Notes: a model not told the origin generated them from the sequence alone. A stretch of DNA of 64,000 bases from JBCBKP01 sp038521625 (GCA_038521625.1 JBCBKP010000013.1:1-64000); one strand, 5' to 3'. Shown: positions 35,561 to 44,304, counted from the stretch's first letter. Translations and numbers: made by a program.

Positions 35561-38311
35561 ATGTTAGATCAGGACCCGCCGAGCACCCCCGACAGTGGTA
35601 TCCCGCAGCCCGCCGAGGGCGACGAGCAGACCGTCCCCGGCGCCGGGCGGATCGTCGATCTGAAGATTGAATCCGAGCTCCGCGAGAGCTACCTCACCTA
35701 CGCGATGAGCACGATCATGGATCGTGCGCTGCCAGACGTGCGCGACGGGCTCAAGCCCAGCCAGCGGCGGATCCTGGTTGCGATGAACGACCTGAACCTG
35801 CGTCCGGGCGGCAAGCACCGAAAGTGCGCGAAGATCTGCGGCGACACCTCGGGCAACTACCACCCGCACGGCGAGTCGGTGATCTATCCGACGCTCGTGG
35901 GTCTCGCGCAGCCTTGGCGGATGCGTGTCCCGCTGGTCGACCCGCAGGGCAACTTCGGTTCGATCGACGGCGACCCGCCCGCGGCCATGCGATACACCGA
36001 GGCGCGCATGCACGCCAGCGCGACCGATCTCCTGGCCGACATCAAGCTCTCGACGGTCGACTACCAGCCGAACTTCGACGACACCCGCGAGGAGCCGACC
36101 GTCCTGCCGGGCAGGTTCCCGAACCTCCTCGTCAACGGCGGGCTGGGCATCGCGGTCGGCATGGCGACCAGCCTCCCGCCGCACAACCCGGCCGAGATCC
36201 TCGACGCGATCGTGCGCCTGGTCGACAACCCCGACATCACGCTGGCCGAGCTGATGACCGACGAGACCGACGAGGAGGGCAACGTCCTCCGCCTCGGCGT
36301 CAAGGGTCCGGACTTCCCGACCGGCGGCGTCATCCTCGGGCGCCGCGGCATCCTTGAGGCCTACGAGAGCGGGCGCGGGCGTGTGACCGTCCGCGGCGAG
36401 ACGCACGTCGAGGACCTCAAGAACGGCAAGCAGCAGATCGTCATCGACTCGATCCCTTACAACCTCGTGCAGAACACGCTGGTCGAGAAGATCGTCGACG
36501 CCGTCAAGGAAGACCGCCTGAAGGAGGTCTCCGACGTCCGAAACGAGTCGGGGCGCAACGCGCAGACCCGCGTCGTGATCGAGCTCAAGAAGGGCGCCGA
36601 CCCGGCGGTCGTCGAGAATCAGGTCCTCCAGCACACGCCGCTGCAGCAGACCTTCAGCATCATCAACATCGCGCTGGTCAACCGCCAGCCGCGCACGCTC
36701 GGCCTGAAGGAGCTGATCAAGCTCTACGTCGAGCACCGCGCCGACGTGATCCGGCGCCGCACGCAGCACCTGCTCCGCGAGGCCAAGAAGCGGGCGCACG
36801 TGCTCGAGGGCATGATCTACGCGGTCACCGACATCGACGAGGTGATCAGGATCATCCGCGGCAGCCGCACACGCGAGGAGGCCATCGAGAAGCTGATGGC
36901 CCGCCGCTACCGCGTCCCGCCCGAGCACCCGGCCTATCCCAAGCTGCCGGCCCGCCTGCTCGCGCGGCTCGAGGCCGCCGAGCGCGTCGGCGGCGTCGTC
37001 CTCAGCCGGACCCAGGCCGAGACCATCGGCGCGATGCGCCTGATCCAGCTCGTCGGGCTGGAGATCGAGCGCCTCATCAAGGACTACACCGAGGTCACGG
37101 CGCAGATCGAGGACCTCGAGTCCATCCTCGCCGATCAAGAGCGCGTCAAGCAGATCATCCGCGACGACTGCGCCGAGATGCGGGCACGCTACGGCTCGGG
37201 CAAGCGAGGCGAGCGCCTCACCAAGATCGAGGAGGCCGCCGGCGACATCGACCTCGAGTCGCTCATCCGCGAGGAGGAGGTCGTCGTCACGATCACACGC
37301 GGTGGCTACGTCAAGCGGGTCCCCGCCGACACGTACTCCGCCCAGGGGCGTGGGGGCAAGGGCATCCGCGCCGCCGACAGCCGGTCGGGCGACGACGTCG
37401 TGACCCACCTGTTCGTCGCCTCGACCCACGACGACCTGCTGACCTTCACCGACACCGGGCGCGTCTTCAAGCTGAAGGTCTACGAGCTGCCCGAGATGAG
37501 CCGCACCAGCCGCGGGCGCGCGATCCAGAACTTCATCCAGCTCCGCCCCGGCGAGAAGACCTACGCCTACAGAACGGTCAAGAACTTCGAGGCCGGCGAG
37601 GACAACCTCTTCTTCGTCAGCCGCGGCGGGATCGTCAAGCGCACCGCGCTCCGCGACTACCGCAACGTCAACAAGTCGGGCCTGATCGCCGTCGGTCTCA
37701 AGGAGGGCGACGAGCTCTTCGACGTCCTGCTCACCCGCGGCGGCGACGACATCATCCTTGTCACCTCGTCCGGCACCGCGATCCGCTTCAGCGAGCAGGA
37801 CGCCCGCCTGATGGGCCGCTCGGCCGCCGGCGTCAAGGGCATCGAGCTCGCGCCGGGCGCCCGCATCGTCGGCGCCATCAGCGTGCCGATGACCGACCCC
37901 GACGAGAACGGCAGCCGCCTCACCGAGCCCGAGGCGATCGAACACGGCCTCGCGCTGCTCACGATCACCGACCAGGGCTACGGCAAACGCACCGACGTCG
38001 ACGACTATCGCGTCCACGGCCAGGAGGGCCAGCGCAGCCAGAGCCGCGGCGGCAAGGGCCGCATCGACATCAAGCTGTCCTCGAAGAACGGCACCCCGGT
38101 CGTCGCGATCGCCGTCGACGACGGCGACGACATCGTCGTCGTCACCCGCAACGGCCAGCTCGTCCGGACCAACGCCTCCTCGATCAGCCGGTACGGGCGC
38201 GGCACACAGGGTGTCCGCGTCGTCGGCGTCAACGACGGCGACGCCGTCATCGCCGCCGCCCGCGTCGTCGAGCGCGAGGAGACCGCCGAGGAGAGCCCGG
38301 TCGAGTCCTGA
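35561..38311 (+). CDS. gyrA: DNA gyrase subunit A
   Basis: GyrA forms the breakage-reunion subunit that introduces negative supercoils with GyrB. The 916-residue protein has LRESYLTYAMSTIMDRALPDVRDGLKPSQRRIL, the quinolone-region HPHGESVIYPTLV (Ser at the E. coli 83 position, Pro at 87), GNFGSIDGDPPAAMRYTEARM (active Tyr) and a C-terminal beta-pinwheel with the GyrA-box-like GRGGKGI. The GyrA box favours gyrase over topoisomerase IV. An acidic N-terminal leader of about 30 residues precedes the domain. gyrB is not in the window. A leader of about 100 bases leaves room for regulation. Confidence 0.95.
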   Translation: MLDQDPPSTPDSGIPQPAEGDEQTVPGAGRIVDLKIESELRESYLTYAMSTIMDRALPDVRDGLKPSQRRILVAMNDLNLRPGGKHRKCAKICGDTSGNYHPHGESVIYPTLVGLAQPWRMRVPLVDPQGNFGSIDGDPPAAMRYTEARMHASATDLLADIKLSTVDYQPNFDDTREEPTVLPGRFPNLLVNGGLGIAVGMATSLPPHNPAEILDAIVRLVDNPDITLAELMTDETDEEGNVLRLGVKGPDFPTGGVILGRRGILEAYESGRGRVTVRGETHVEDLKNGKQQIVIDSIPYNLVQNTLVEKIVDAVKEDRLKEVSDVRNESGRNAQTRVVIELKKGADPAVVENQVLQHTPLQQTFSIINIALVNRQPRTLGLKELIKLYVEHRADVIRRRTQHLLREAKKRAHVLEGMIYAVTDIDEVIRIIRGSRTREEAIEKLMARRYRVPPEHPAYPKLPARLLARLEAAERVGGVVLSRTQAETIGAMRLIQLVGLEIERLIKDYTEVTAQIEDLESILADQERVKQIIRDDCAEMRARYGSGKRGERLTKIEEAAGDIDLESLIREEEVVVTITRGGYVKRVPADTYSAQGRGGKGIRAADSRSGDDVVTHLFVASTHDDLLTFTDTGRVFKLKVYELPEMSRTSRGRAIQNFIQLRPGEKTYAYRTVKNFEAGEDNLFFVSRGGIVKRTALRDYRNVNKSGLIAVGLKEGDELFDVLLTRGGDDIILVTSSGTAIRFSEQDARLMGRSAAGVKGIELAPGARIVGAISVPMTDPDENGSRLTEPEAIEHGLALLTITDQGYGKRTDVDDYRVHGQEGQRSQSRGGKGRIDIKLSSKNGTPVVAIAVDDGDDIVVVTRNGQLVRTNASSISRYGRGTQGVRVVGVNDGDAVIAAARVVEREETAEESPVES

Positions 38312-38341
38312 TCGGTGCCCCCGCGTCGGTGTCGATTCCCC

Positions 38342-38370
38342 GTGACGCCCGGCCCGACCCGCTGTACGCT
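38342..38370 (+). promoter_or_regulatory. Putative promoter of the STAS gene
   Basis: GTGACG and TACGCT are 17 bases apart. The -35 matches the gyrA one (GTGACC) in five of six bases. Transcript start would be about 17 bases before the ATG, leaving room for the GGAG at 38380. Confidence 0.45.
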
Positions 38371-38393
38371 GTCTGGCTCCGGAGACCCCGCCC

Positions 38394-38747
38394 ATGGCCA
38401 TCGACTGGTCCGACAACATCGTCCTCGCGCAGCTCTCCGACGAGCCCGACCTCTCCGACGAGCTCGGCGGCCTGATCGATCGCGTCGGCCAGGTCACCGC
38501 CCATCCGGACGCCTCGGTCCCCAACGTCGTCCTCGATTTCTCGTCCGTGGGCTACGTCAACAGCTCGAACCTCGCCCAGCTTCTCCGTCTCAGCAAGCGG
38601 CTCAGCGAGGCCGGCCGGCAGCTCCGCCTCGCCGGCGTCGCCGACGAGGTCTGGTCGGTCATGATGGTGACGGGCCTCGACAAGGTCTTCCGCTTCGCCC
38701 CCGACACCATGACCGCGCTCGCCGGCCTGCAGATCGAGAGCGAATAA
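38394..38747 (+). CDS. STAS-domain anti-sigma factor antagonist-like protein
   Basis: The 117-residue single-domain protein has the STAS core: VVLDFSSVGYVNSSNLAQLLRLSKRLSEAGRQLRLAGV. In SpoIIAA/RsbV proteins a Ser in the NSS/DSS motif is phosphorylated by a kinase and dephosphorylated by a PP2C phosphatase; Ser57/Ser58 occupy that place. A GGAG precedes the ATG by about 10 bases. A PP2C phosphatase gene lies 900 bases downstream on the other strand, making a partner-switching pair plausible. No anti-sigma kinase or sigma factor is in the window. Confidence 0.85.
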   Translation: MAIDWSDNIVLAQLSDEPDLSDELGGLIDRVGQVTAHPDASVPNVVLDFSSVGYVNSSNLAQLLRLSKRLSEAGRQLRLAGVADEVWSVMMVTGLDKVFRFAPDTMTALAGLQIESE

Positions 38748-38835
38748 CCGGCCTCGGGCCGCCTCCGCCCCCGCGCCGCCCGCGAACCCGGAGCGACGGG
38801 GGGACCCGCCGGGCGCATCCCGGCCGCTACGCTCC

Positions 38836-39630
38836 ATGACCTTGACCACGACCGACGCGAATCCCGGACAGGCCGCCCCCAGCGCGGTCCGCGAGGGCGT
38901 CCTCCGACCGGACATGCCACCGGTCTGCGAGCTGAACCAGGTCCGCAAGGTCTACTACAAGCCCGACGGCTCGGTCATGGTCGAGGCGCTCTGCGGCGTT
39001 GATCTCACCATCCGCCAGGGCGAGTACGTCGCGATCATGGGCTCGTCAGGCTCGGGCAAGTCCACGATGATGAACATCCTGGGCTGCCTCGACCGCCCGA
39101 CGACCGGCAGCTACCACCTCGACAACACGCCCGCCGAGTCGATGGACGACGAGTCGCTCAGCAAGTTCCGGGGCGAGAAGATCGGCTTTGTCTTCCAGGC
39201 CTTCAACCTGATCCCGCAGCTCACCGTCGAGGACAACGTCGCGGTCCCGCTGTTCTACCAGGGCGTCTCGGCCGACGAGCGCCGCCAGCGGGCGATCGAC
39301 AAGCTCAAGCTCGTCGACCTCGGCAACCGCGTCGGCCACCGCCCGCGTGAGCTCTCGGGCGGCCAGCAGCAGCGCGTCGCGATCGCCCGCGCTCTCGTGA
39401 CCGAGCCGGTCGTGCTGATGGCCGACGAGCCGACGGGGAACCTCGACAGCAAGACCGGCGACGCGATCCTCGAGCTGTTCGAGGGCCTGCACTTCAACGG
39501 CATGACGATCATCATGGTCACGCACGACGACGACGTCGCCGACCGCTGCGAGCGGATCGTCCGCCTCCGCGACGGCCTGCTCGAGTCCGACCGCGTGCTC
39601 CGCGTACGCAAGACCCGCGCGGACGTCTGA
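38836..39630 (+). CDS. ABC transporter ATP-binding protein (MacB/LolD type)
   Basis: The 264-residue ATPase has Walker A GSSGSGKSTMMNILG, Q-loop FVFQAFNLIPQL, the signature LSGGQQQRVAIARAL, Walker B VLMADEPTGNLDS and the H-loop VTHDDD. It has the layout of MacB/LolD-type mechanotransmission exporters. An N-terminal extension of about 35 residues precedes the domain. No permease is adjacent, so its partner is elsewhere. A TACGCT hexamer ends two bases before the ATG, so the in-frame TTG at 38842 or a later start is possible. Confidence 0.88.
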   Translation: MTLTTTDANPGQAAPSAVREGVLRPDMPPVCELNQVRKVYYKPDGSVMVEALCGVDLTIRQGEYVAIMGSSGSGKSTMMNILGCLDRPTTGSYHLDNTPAESMDDESLSKFRGEKIGFVFQAFNLIPQLTVEDNVAVPLFYQGVSADERRQRAIDKLKLVDLGNRVGHRPRELSGGQQQRVAIARALVTEPVVLMADEPTGNLDSKTGDAILELFEGLHFNGMTIIMVTHDDDVADRCERIVRLRDGLLESDRVLRVRKTRADV

Positions 39631-39641
39631 CGCTCGCGCCC

Positions 39642-40907
39642 TCAGGCCGCCTCGCGCGCCTCGCCGCCACGCTCCGGCACCGAGATCACCAGCGCCGTGA
39701 CGTCGTCGTCGCGGTGCAGGCTGCCCGCGAACGCGTCGATCTCGCGCTCCAGCGCCGCGATCGCGCCGCGCACCGCGAGCGGCCCGGCCGCGTTCACGCC
39801 CAGCGCGGTCAGCCGTCGCACGTACTCGTCCGGGTCGGCCTGGCCCTTCTCGCCCGGGCGGTCGAACGCGGTCTCGAACCCGTCGCTGTAGAGCACGATC
39901 GACTCGTGCTCGGCGAGCGAGATCTCGACCTCCGGGAACATCTGCTCTTCGAACACGCCCAGCAGCGGGCCGCCCGTGTCGATCCGCTCGACGCGCCCGT
40001 CTCGGCGCGACAGGATCGGCGGCGGGTGCCCCGCGGTCGCGATCCGTGTCTCCAGCGTCTCGGTGTGGATCAGCCCGTACACGCCCGTCGCGAACCGCCC
40101 GGTCCCGCCCGCGCGACGGAGGAACGCGTTGTTGAGCCGAGTCAGCGCCTCGCCCGGCGGCACGATCCGGCCCTTCGGGCCGTACCCGTCCACCTTGGGC
40201 ATCGCCGAGCTGAGGAACAGCGTCATCATCGCCGCGGGCACGCCGTGCCCGACCGCGTCGGCCAGGAAGAAGCTCAGCGTGTGGTCGTCGAGCTTCTCGA
40301 TGTCGAACAGGTCGCCGCTGACGTAGGTCGCCGGGCGCGAGAGCACGCCGGCGTCGACGCGCCCGATCCCCTCGCCCGGTCGGAGCACCAGGTCGCCCTG
40401 CATGCGGGCGGCCCAGCTGAGCTCCTCGTGCACGATCTCGAGCTCCTTGCTCACGCGGCGCTCGCCGACCGAGCTCAGCAGGAGCTCCTCGCGGAGCCGG
40501 TCGATCAGCGGCTGGCGCTGCAGCACCGCCGCGACCTGCTTCGCGGCCTCGCGCGGGTCGTCCGATTCGGTGAACAGCAGCAGCCCGTCGGTCGACGCCG
40601 CGAGCGCGACCCTCCGGCGCACCGAGGCGTCCAGCCCGCCCGGCGCGACGATCGCCGTGGGCCTGGCCTTGGCGCGGACCAGCCCGAGCAGCGCGGAGAG
40701 CTCGCGTGCCGCCGTCCGCGGCCCCATCTCGATGACGAGAAGGTCGAGGGCGCCGTCGCCGTCCCGCAGACGCGACGTCGCCTCGTCCACGGGCTCGCGA
40801 CCGCGGAGCTCCACCGATTCCAGCGACCCGAGAACGGCGTCGGTCCAGGACGAGACGCATCCGCTGCCAGGGGCGGTCGCGATCCAGATGCTCGTCTTCG
40901 ACGCCAA
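39642..40907 (-). CDS. PP2C-family (RsbU/SpoIIE-type) serine phosphatase
   Basis: The 421-residue protein has a receiver-like N-terminal domain (ALDLLVIEMGPRTAARELSALLGLVRAKARPTAIVAPGG, lacking a clear phospho-Asp pocket). A helical linker (ELEIVHEELSWAARMQGDLVLRP) and a SpoIIE/PP2C domain follow, with YVSGDLFDIEKL, FFLADAVGHGVPAAMM, IVLYSDGFETAFD and RDDDVTALVI, which hold the metal-binding Asp residues. It probably dephosphorylates a STAS protein, such as the one at 38394. The TTG start is supported by GGAG 7 bases upstream. It converges with the ABC ATPase gene, 11 bases apart. Confidence 0.85.
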   Translation of the reverse strand: MASKTSIWIATAPGSGCVSSWTDAVLGSLESVELRGREPVDEATSRLRDGDGALDLLVIEMGPRTAARELSALLGLVRAKARPTAIVAPGGLDASVRRRVALAASTDGLLLFTESDDPREAAKQVAAVLQRQPLIDRLREELLLSSVGERRVSKELEIVHEELSWAARMQGDLVLRPGEGIGRVDAGVLSRPATYVSGDLFDIEKLDDHTLSFFLADAVGHGVPAAMMTLFLSSAMPKVDGYGPKGRIVPPGEALTRLNNAFLRRAGGTGRFATGVYGLIHTETLETRIATAGHPPPILSRRDGRVERIDTGGPLLGVFEEQMFPEVEISLAEHESIVLYSDGFETAFDRPGEKGQADPDEYVRRLTALGVNAAGPLAVRGAIAALEREIDAFAGSLHRDDDVTALVISVPERGGEAREAA

Positions 40908-40964
40908 CGGCGATCTCCGGTGCCGCCGGGCCAGCCCCTCAGCCCGGTAGCCCTGGGGATCGAC

Positions 40965-41531
40965 CTACTTCGCGAGCCGCTTGAGCGCCTCCCAGTCGAG
41001 CGCGATCTGATCGCCCTCCCGCACGCGCAGCCGCTCGAGCGTGCCCTCGCGCAGCTCGATCACGAACTGCGCGTCGTACCGGCTGGTGTACTTGGGCAGC
41101 CGCGCCTCGTAGACCGCGGCTTGGGCCCGCTGCGCCGGGGTCAGGTCCGGGTCGGTCGCCAGCCAGCCCGGCTCGCCCTCGCCCTCCCCGCGCGGCGGTT
41201 CGGCCGGCATCGTGTACATCTTCAACACGCGCCCCCTCGAATCGAGGTAGGCGATGTCGATCGCGACGAGGCAGTCCCGCATCAGGAAGCTCATCACCGC
41301 CGGCTCGCGGAAGGCGAACAGCATCCCGCCGTCCGCCTCGATCGACTCGCGCCCGCCCAGGCCCGGCACCCGCTTGCTGTCGTCCGCCGCCAGCTCCAGG
41401 CGGAAGGTCTCGCCCTTGATCGGGACCTCGACACGCCCCTGCTCGTCCACCAGCGGCTTCTCGCCGCAGCCCGCGAGCATCAGCCCCGTCAGCGCGACCG
41501 CCAGCCAGCCCCAGATCACCCTCGCAGCCAT
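40965..41531 (-). CDS. DUF192-family lipoprotein
   Basis: The 188-residue protein has a lipoprotein signal (WLAVALTGLMLAGC) and the DUF192 fold: FRLELAADDSKRVPGLGGR, GMLFAFREPAVMSFLMRDCLVAIDIAYLDSRGRVLKMYTM. A linker of about 40 residues precedes the final strand pair (YDAQFVIELREGTLERLRVREGDQI). The function of DUF192 proteins is not settled. The gene starts inside the 3' end of gluQ with a 16-base overlap, so the two are co-transcribed. Confidence 0.85.
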   Translation of the reverse strand: MAARVIWGWLAVALTGLMLAGCGEKPLVDEQGRVEVPIKGETFRLELAADDSKRVPGLGGRESIEADGGMLFAFREPAVMSFLMRDCLVAIDIAYLDSRGRVLKMYTMPAEPPRGEGEGEPGWLATDPDLTPAQRAQAAVYEARLPKYTSRYDAQFVIELREGTLERLRVREGDQIALDWEALKRLAK

Positions 41532-42517
41532 CGCTCGTGCTCCCGCGTGAAGGTCACATCGTCCGCCCAGCGGCCTCTCGTGACGATGCTATCGACCGCG
41601 AGCCGTTCGGCGAACTCCGCCGCCGCCATCGGTTCCGGCTCCGCGGTCAGCCCCGTCCACCACGCCAGCAGGCCCACGACCCGGTCCGCCGGAGCCCCGG
41701 ACTCGCGGTAGCCCGCCAGCCGCGTGTCGCCGTGGCGTTTGGCCAGCCGCCGCCCGTCCTCCCCGCGGACCAGCCCCACGTGCCACCAGCGCGGCGTGGC
41801 GAGCCCCAGCGCCCGCTGCAGCAGGGCCTGACGCGCCGCCGAGGGGATCAGGTCCCGCCCGCGGACGACGTCGGTCACGCCCTGGCGGGCGTCGTCGACC
41901 ACGACCGCGAGCTGGTAGCTCGGGCAGCCCCGCTTGGTCCAGACCACGAAATCGCCGACCTCGCGCGCCACGTCGATCGCGTGCCGGCCCGCGACGCGGT
42001 CCTCGACCTCGATCTCGCCGGGCTCGACCGCCAGGCGCCAGTTGGTCGCCTCGTCGTCGAACCGCGCCCGACGCCCGCGCTCGAACCCGGCCGGCCGCAG
42101 CGCCGGATCGAAACGCAGCTCGCCGCCCTCGCCCTTGTCCGTCTCGTTCGGCGCGCTCGCCGCCGCCTCGATCTGTTTCCGTGTGAGCGTGCACGGGTAG
42201 ACCAGCCCGGCTTCGGCGAGCGCGCGCATCGCAGCGCGGTACGGCTCCAGATCGGCCGACTGCAGCAGCGATGCGCCGTCCCAGGACATCCCGAGCCACG
42301 AGATGAGGTCGATCGTCTGCTCGACCGAGCCCGGTTTCACGCGCGGCGTGTCGAGGTCCTCGATCCGCAGCGCAACGTCCCAGCCCAGCCGTCGCGCGAG
42401 CGCCCAGTTGATCAGGAACGTCCGGGCATTCCCCAGGTGCAGCGCGCCAGTCGGAGAGGGCGCGAGACGTGTTACACCGCCCACGCCACCGCCCGCATCG
42501 CCGCTGAAACCGGACAT
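41516..42517 (-). CDS. gluQ: Glutamyl-Q tRNA(Asp) synthetase
   Basis: GluQ-RS attaches glutamate to queuosine of tRNA-Asp. The 333-residue protein is a truncated GluRS lacking the anticodon-binding domain, as expected for YadB/GluQ. It has RLAPSPTGALHLGNART (HIGH-like), RIEDLDTPR and a degenerate KMSKS (RRLAKRHGD). The zinc site of E. coli YadB (CxC) is reduced to a single Cys in VYPCTLTRKQI, so the zinc is probably absent. TAACCT lies 9 bases before the ATG. It overlaps the DUF192 gene downstream. Confidence 0.88.
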   Translation of the reverse strand: MSGFSGDAGGGVGGVTRLAPSPTGALHLGNARTFLINWALARRLGWDVALRIEDLDTPRVKPGSVEQTIDLISWLGMSWDGASLLQSADLEPYRAAMRALAEAGLVYPCTLTRKQIEAAASAPNETDKGEGGELRFDPALRPAGFERGRRARFDDEATNWRLAVEPGEIEVEDRVAGRHAIDVAREVGDFVVWTKRGCPSYQLAVVVDDARQGVTDVVRGRDLIPSAARQALLQRALGLATPRWWHVGLVRGEDGRRLAKRHGDTRLAGYRESGAPADRVVGLLAWWTGLTAEPEPMAAAEFAERLAVDSIVTRGRWADDVTFTREHERWLRG

Positions 42518-42649
42518 CTCGCCCGCAGGTTAGGGTCGCGGCCGCCCCGCCTGTCGCGACCCGCCGGCAGGGGTAGACTCGCGGCCCGCGGCCAGGCGCC
42601 CGGCCGCGGCGGGGGTCCGAAGGCCCGGGCGCACACGACGGAGCCGCGC

Positions 42650-42937
42650 ATGGCCGCCATCGAGAAGCTCTCCGAGGACACCATCAAGGACAAGCTCAAG
42701 CTCGTCCCCGAGTGGAACGAGGTCAACGGCGAGATCCAGCGCACCTTCCAGTTCGACGACTTCGTCGGGGCGATGGCCTTCGTCAACAAGGTCGCCGGCT
42801 ACGCCGAAGAAGCCCAGCACCACCCCGACATCCTCATCCGCTACAACAAGGTCACGCTCACCGTCAGCACGCACGACGCCGGCGGCATCACCGACAACGA
42901 TTTCGACCTCGCACGCCACGCGGACGGGTGCGCCTGA
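42650..42937 (+). CDS. phhB: Pterin-4a-carbinolamine dehydratase
   Basis: The 95-residue protein has the complete PCD fold with EWNEVNGEIQRTFQFDDFVGAMAFVNKVAGYAEEAQHHPDILIRYNKVTLTVSTHDAGGITDNDFDLA, including the catalytic His-His-Pro. It recycles the pterin cofactor after aromatic amino-acid hydroxylation, or acts as a folate-pathway helper where no hydroxylase exists. No phenylalanine hydroxylase is in the window. The ATG sits 5-6 bases after GGAG. It is followed 49 bases later by the broken SYLF gene. Confidence 0.9.
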   Translation: MAAIEKLSEDTIKDKLKLVPEWNEVNGEIQRTFQFDDFVGAMAFVNKVAGYAEEAQHHPDILIRYNKVTLTVSTHDAGGITDNDFDLARHADGCA

Positions 42938-42986
42938 GCACCCACCGCAGCGGGCAGATCACGACACGCACAGACGGAGAAACACG

Positions 42987-43537
42987 ATGAGAATCGCCAC
43001 CCTCGCCATCGCCGCGATCGCGGTCCTCGGCCTCGCCGCCTGCGCCGCCCCCAAGCTGGATGACGACGGACGCGCCGAGCTCGAACTCCGCGGCCGCACC
43101 GCGCTCGCCGAGTTCCGCCGGAACGAGACCGTCGAGCGGTTCTTCCCCGATGCCTATGGCTACGCCATCTTCCCCTCGGTCGCCAAGGGCGCCGCGGGCA
43201 TCGGCGGCGCGCGTGAATCGGGCTGGTCTACCGGGGCACCGGTTCCAACGCCGAGCTGACCGGCTCGGCCCGCATGAGCCAGGCCACGATCGGCGCCCAG
43301 ATCGGCGGCCAGCGCTACCGCGAGCTGATCCTCTTCCAGGACGCGCTCGCGTACGACCGCTTCATGCGCAGCAACTTCGCGTTCTCCGCCCAGGCCAGCG
43401 CCGTCGCCGCCGACGCCGGCGCCTCCGCCGACGCCGCCTACGAGGCCGGCGTGATGGTCTTCACGATGGAGCGCGGCGGCCTGATGGTCGAGGCCTCGAT
43501 CGGAGGACAGGACTTCAACGTCGAGCGGATCGACTGA
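42987..43537 (+). pseudogene. SYLF-domain (YSC84-like) lipoprotein, frameshifted
   Basis: The first frame gives a lipoprotein signal (MRIATLAIAAIAVLGLAAC) and the N-terminal half of a SYLF domain (RRNETVERFFPDAYGYAIFPSVAKGAAGIGGAR), then diverges and stops at about 43259. From about 43228 a second frame continues it: GLVYRGTGSNAELTGSARM, then SQATIGAQIGGQRYRELILF and on to VERID. The break lies in TCGGGCTGG; one extra G there would restore a single frame of 184 codons, the usual length for the family. This may be a sequencing or assembly error or a real recent pseudogene. SYLF proteins bind lipids; the role in bacteria is unclear. Confidence 0.75.
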
Positions 43538-43594
43538 GCGGATCTACGCTGCACGGCCCGGCGGCCTCCGCTCAGGACGAACGAACATCTGCCG

Positions 43595-44095
43595 TCAGAA
43601 CGCCCAATACAGCAGCGTCCCCGCGAACATCGCCGCCAGACCGAGCCCGAGCAGAACCAGCAAGAGGATGTGCCGGCGCGACGAACCCGCCGGGGGCTCC
43701 GGCAGGACGCCCACCTCGCCTGCCGGCCACGCCGCAGCGCACTCGGGGCAGGTCACGGCGCCGTCGTGCGCGGGGACCGACCGGATGCCGTAGCCGCAGT
43801 GCGGGCAGCGGTGGTGCCCCAGCATCGCGGTGCGCAGCAGCGCGAACCGCTTCGCACGCATCGCGAACCACGGCGCGATCACCCCGCCCCCGATCGCCGC
43901 GAAGAAGATCGGAACCATCGTCGGGTTCGTCACGGTCTTGACCAGATCCCGCCAAGCCCCCGGGCCCTCGGCCAGCACCGAAACGCCGATCGCGACCGCG
44001 GTGACGACCACCGCCGCGGCGATGCCCCCGAACCCGATCAAGATCTTCCGCCTGATGTGCGCGTACTCGCCGCCCAGGTCCTCGAGGATCGCCAC
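43595..44095 (-). CDS. Membrane protein with zinc-ribbon motif
   Basis: From the GTG at 44095 the product has 166 residues. Two hydrophobic helices (IGFGGIAAAVVVTAVAIGVSVLA and NPTMVPIFFAAIGGGVIAPWF) precede a cytoplasmic zinc ribbon (CPHCGYGIRSVPAHDGAVTCPEC) and a C-terminal helix (ILLLVLLGLGLAAMFAGTLL). The same frame with good codon use continues upstream (SLIDPYPLILLRRFDRIDEPTL) to a TAG at 44204-44206, and beyond it to an ATG at 44233. The real N-terminus is therefore uncertain; it may use a non-standard start, or the TAG may be a mutation. Family not recognised. Confidence 0.6.
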   Translation of the reverse strand: MAILEDLGGEYAHIRRKILIGFGGIAAAVVVTAVAIGVSVLAEGPGAWRDLVKTVTNPTMVPIFFAAIGGGVIAPWFAMRAKRFALLRTAMLGHHRCPHCGYGIRSVPAHDGAVTCPECAAAWPAGEVGVLPEPPAGSSRRHILLLVLLGLGLAAMFAGTLLYWAF

Positions 44096-44304
44096 GAGCG
44101 TGGGCTCGTCGATGCGGTCGAAACGGCGCAGGAGAATCAGGGGGTAGGGGTCGATCAGCGAAACGCGTCGGCCGTTGTGGTCGGTCGTGTGTCCGGATCC
44201 GCTCTAAGCGCGATCGGTGCCCATCACTGTCATTATTGGCGCAAACGCCCGACCGGTCTCAGCTCACCCGATCTCACGTTCGCCGATCGCTACGGGATTC
44301 GAAC

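Noticed and set aside
35564..38524. Very long antisense open frame (about 986 codons) across gyrA
   Set aside because: It mirrors gyrA codon structure; open antisense frames are expected in high-GC genes. The product is Asp/Val/Leu-rich with no family motif.
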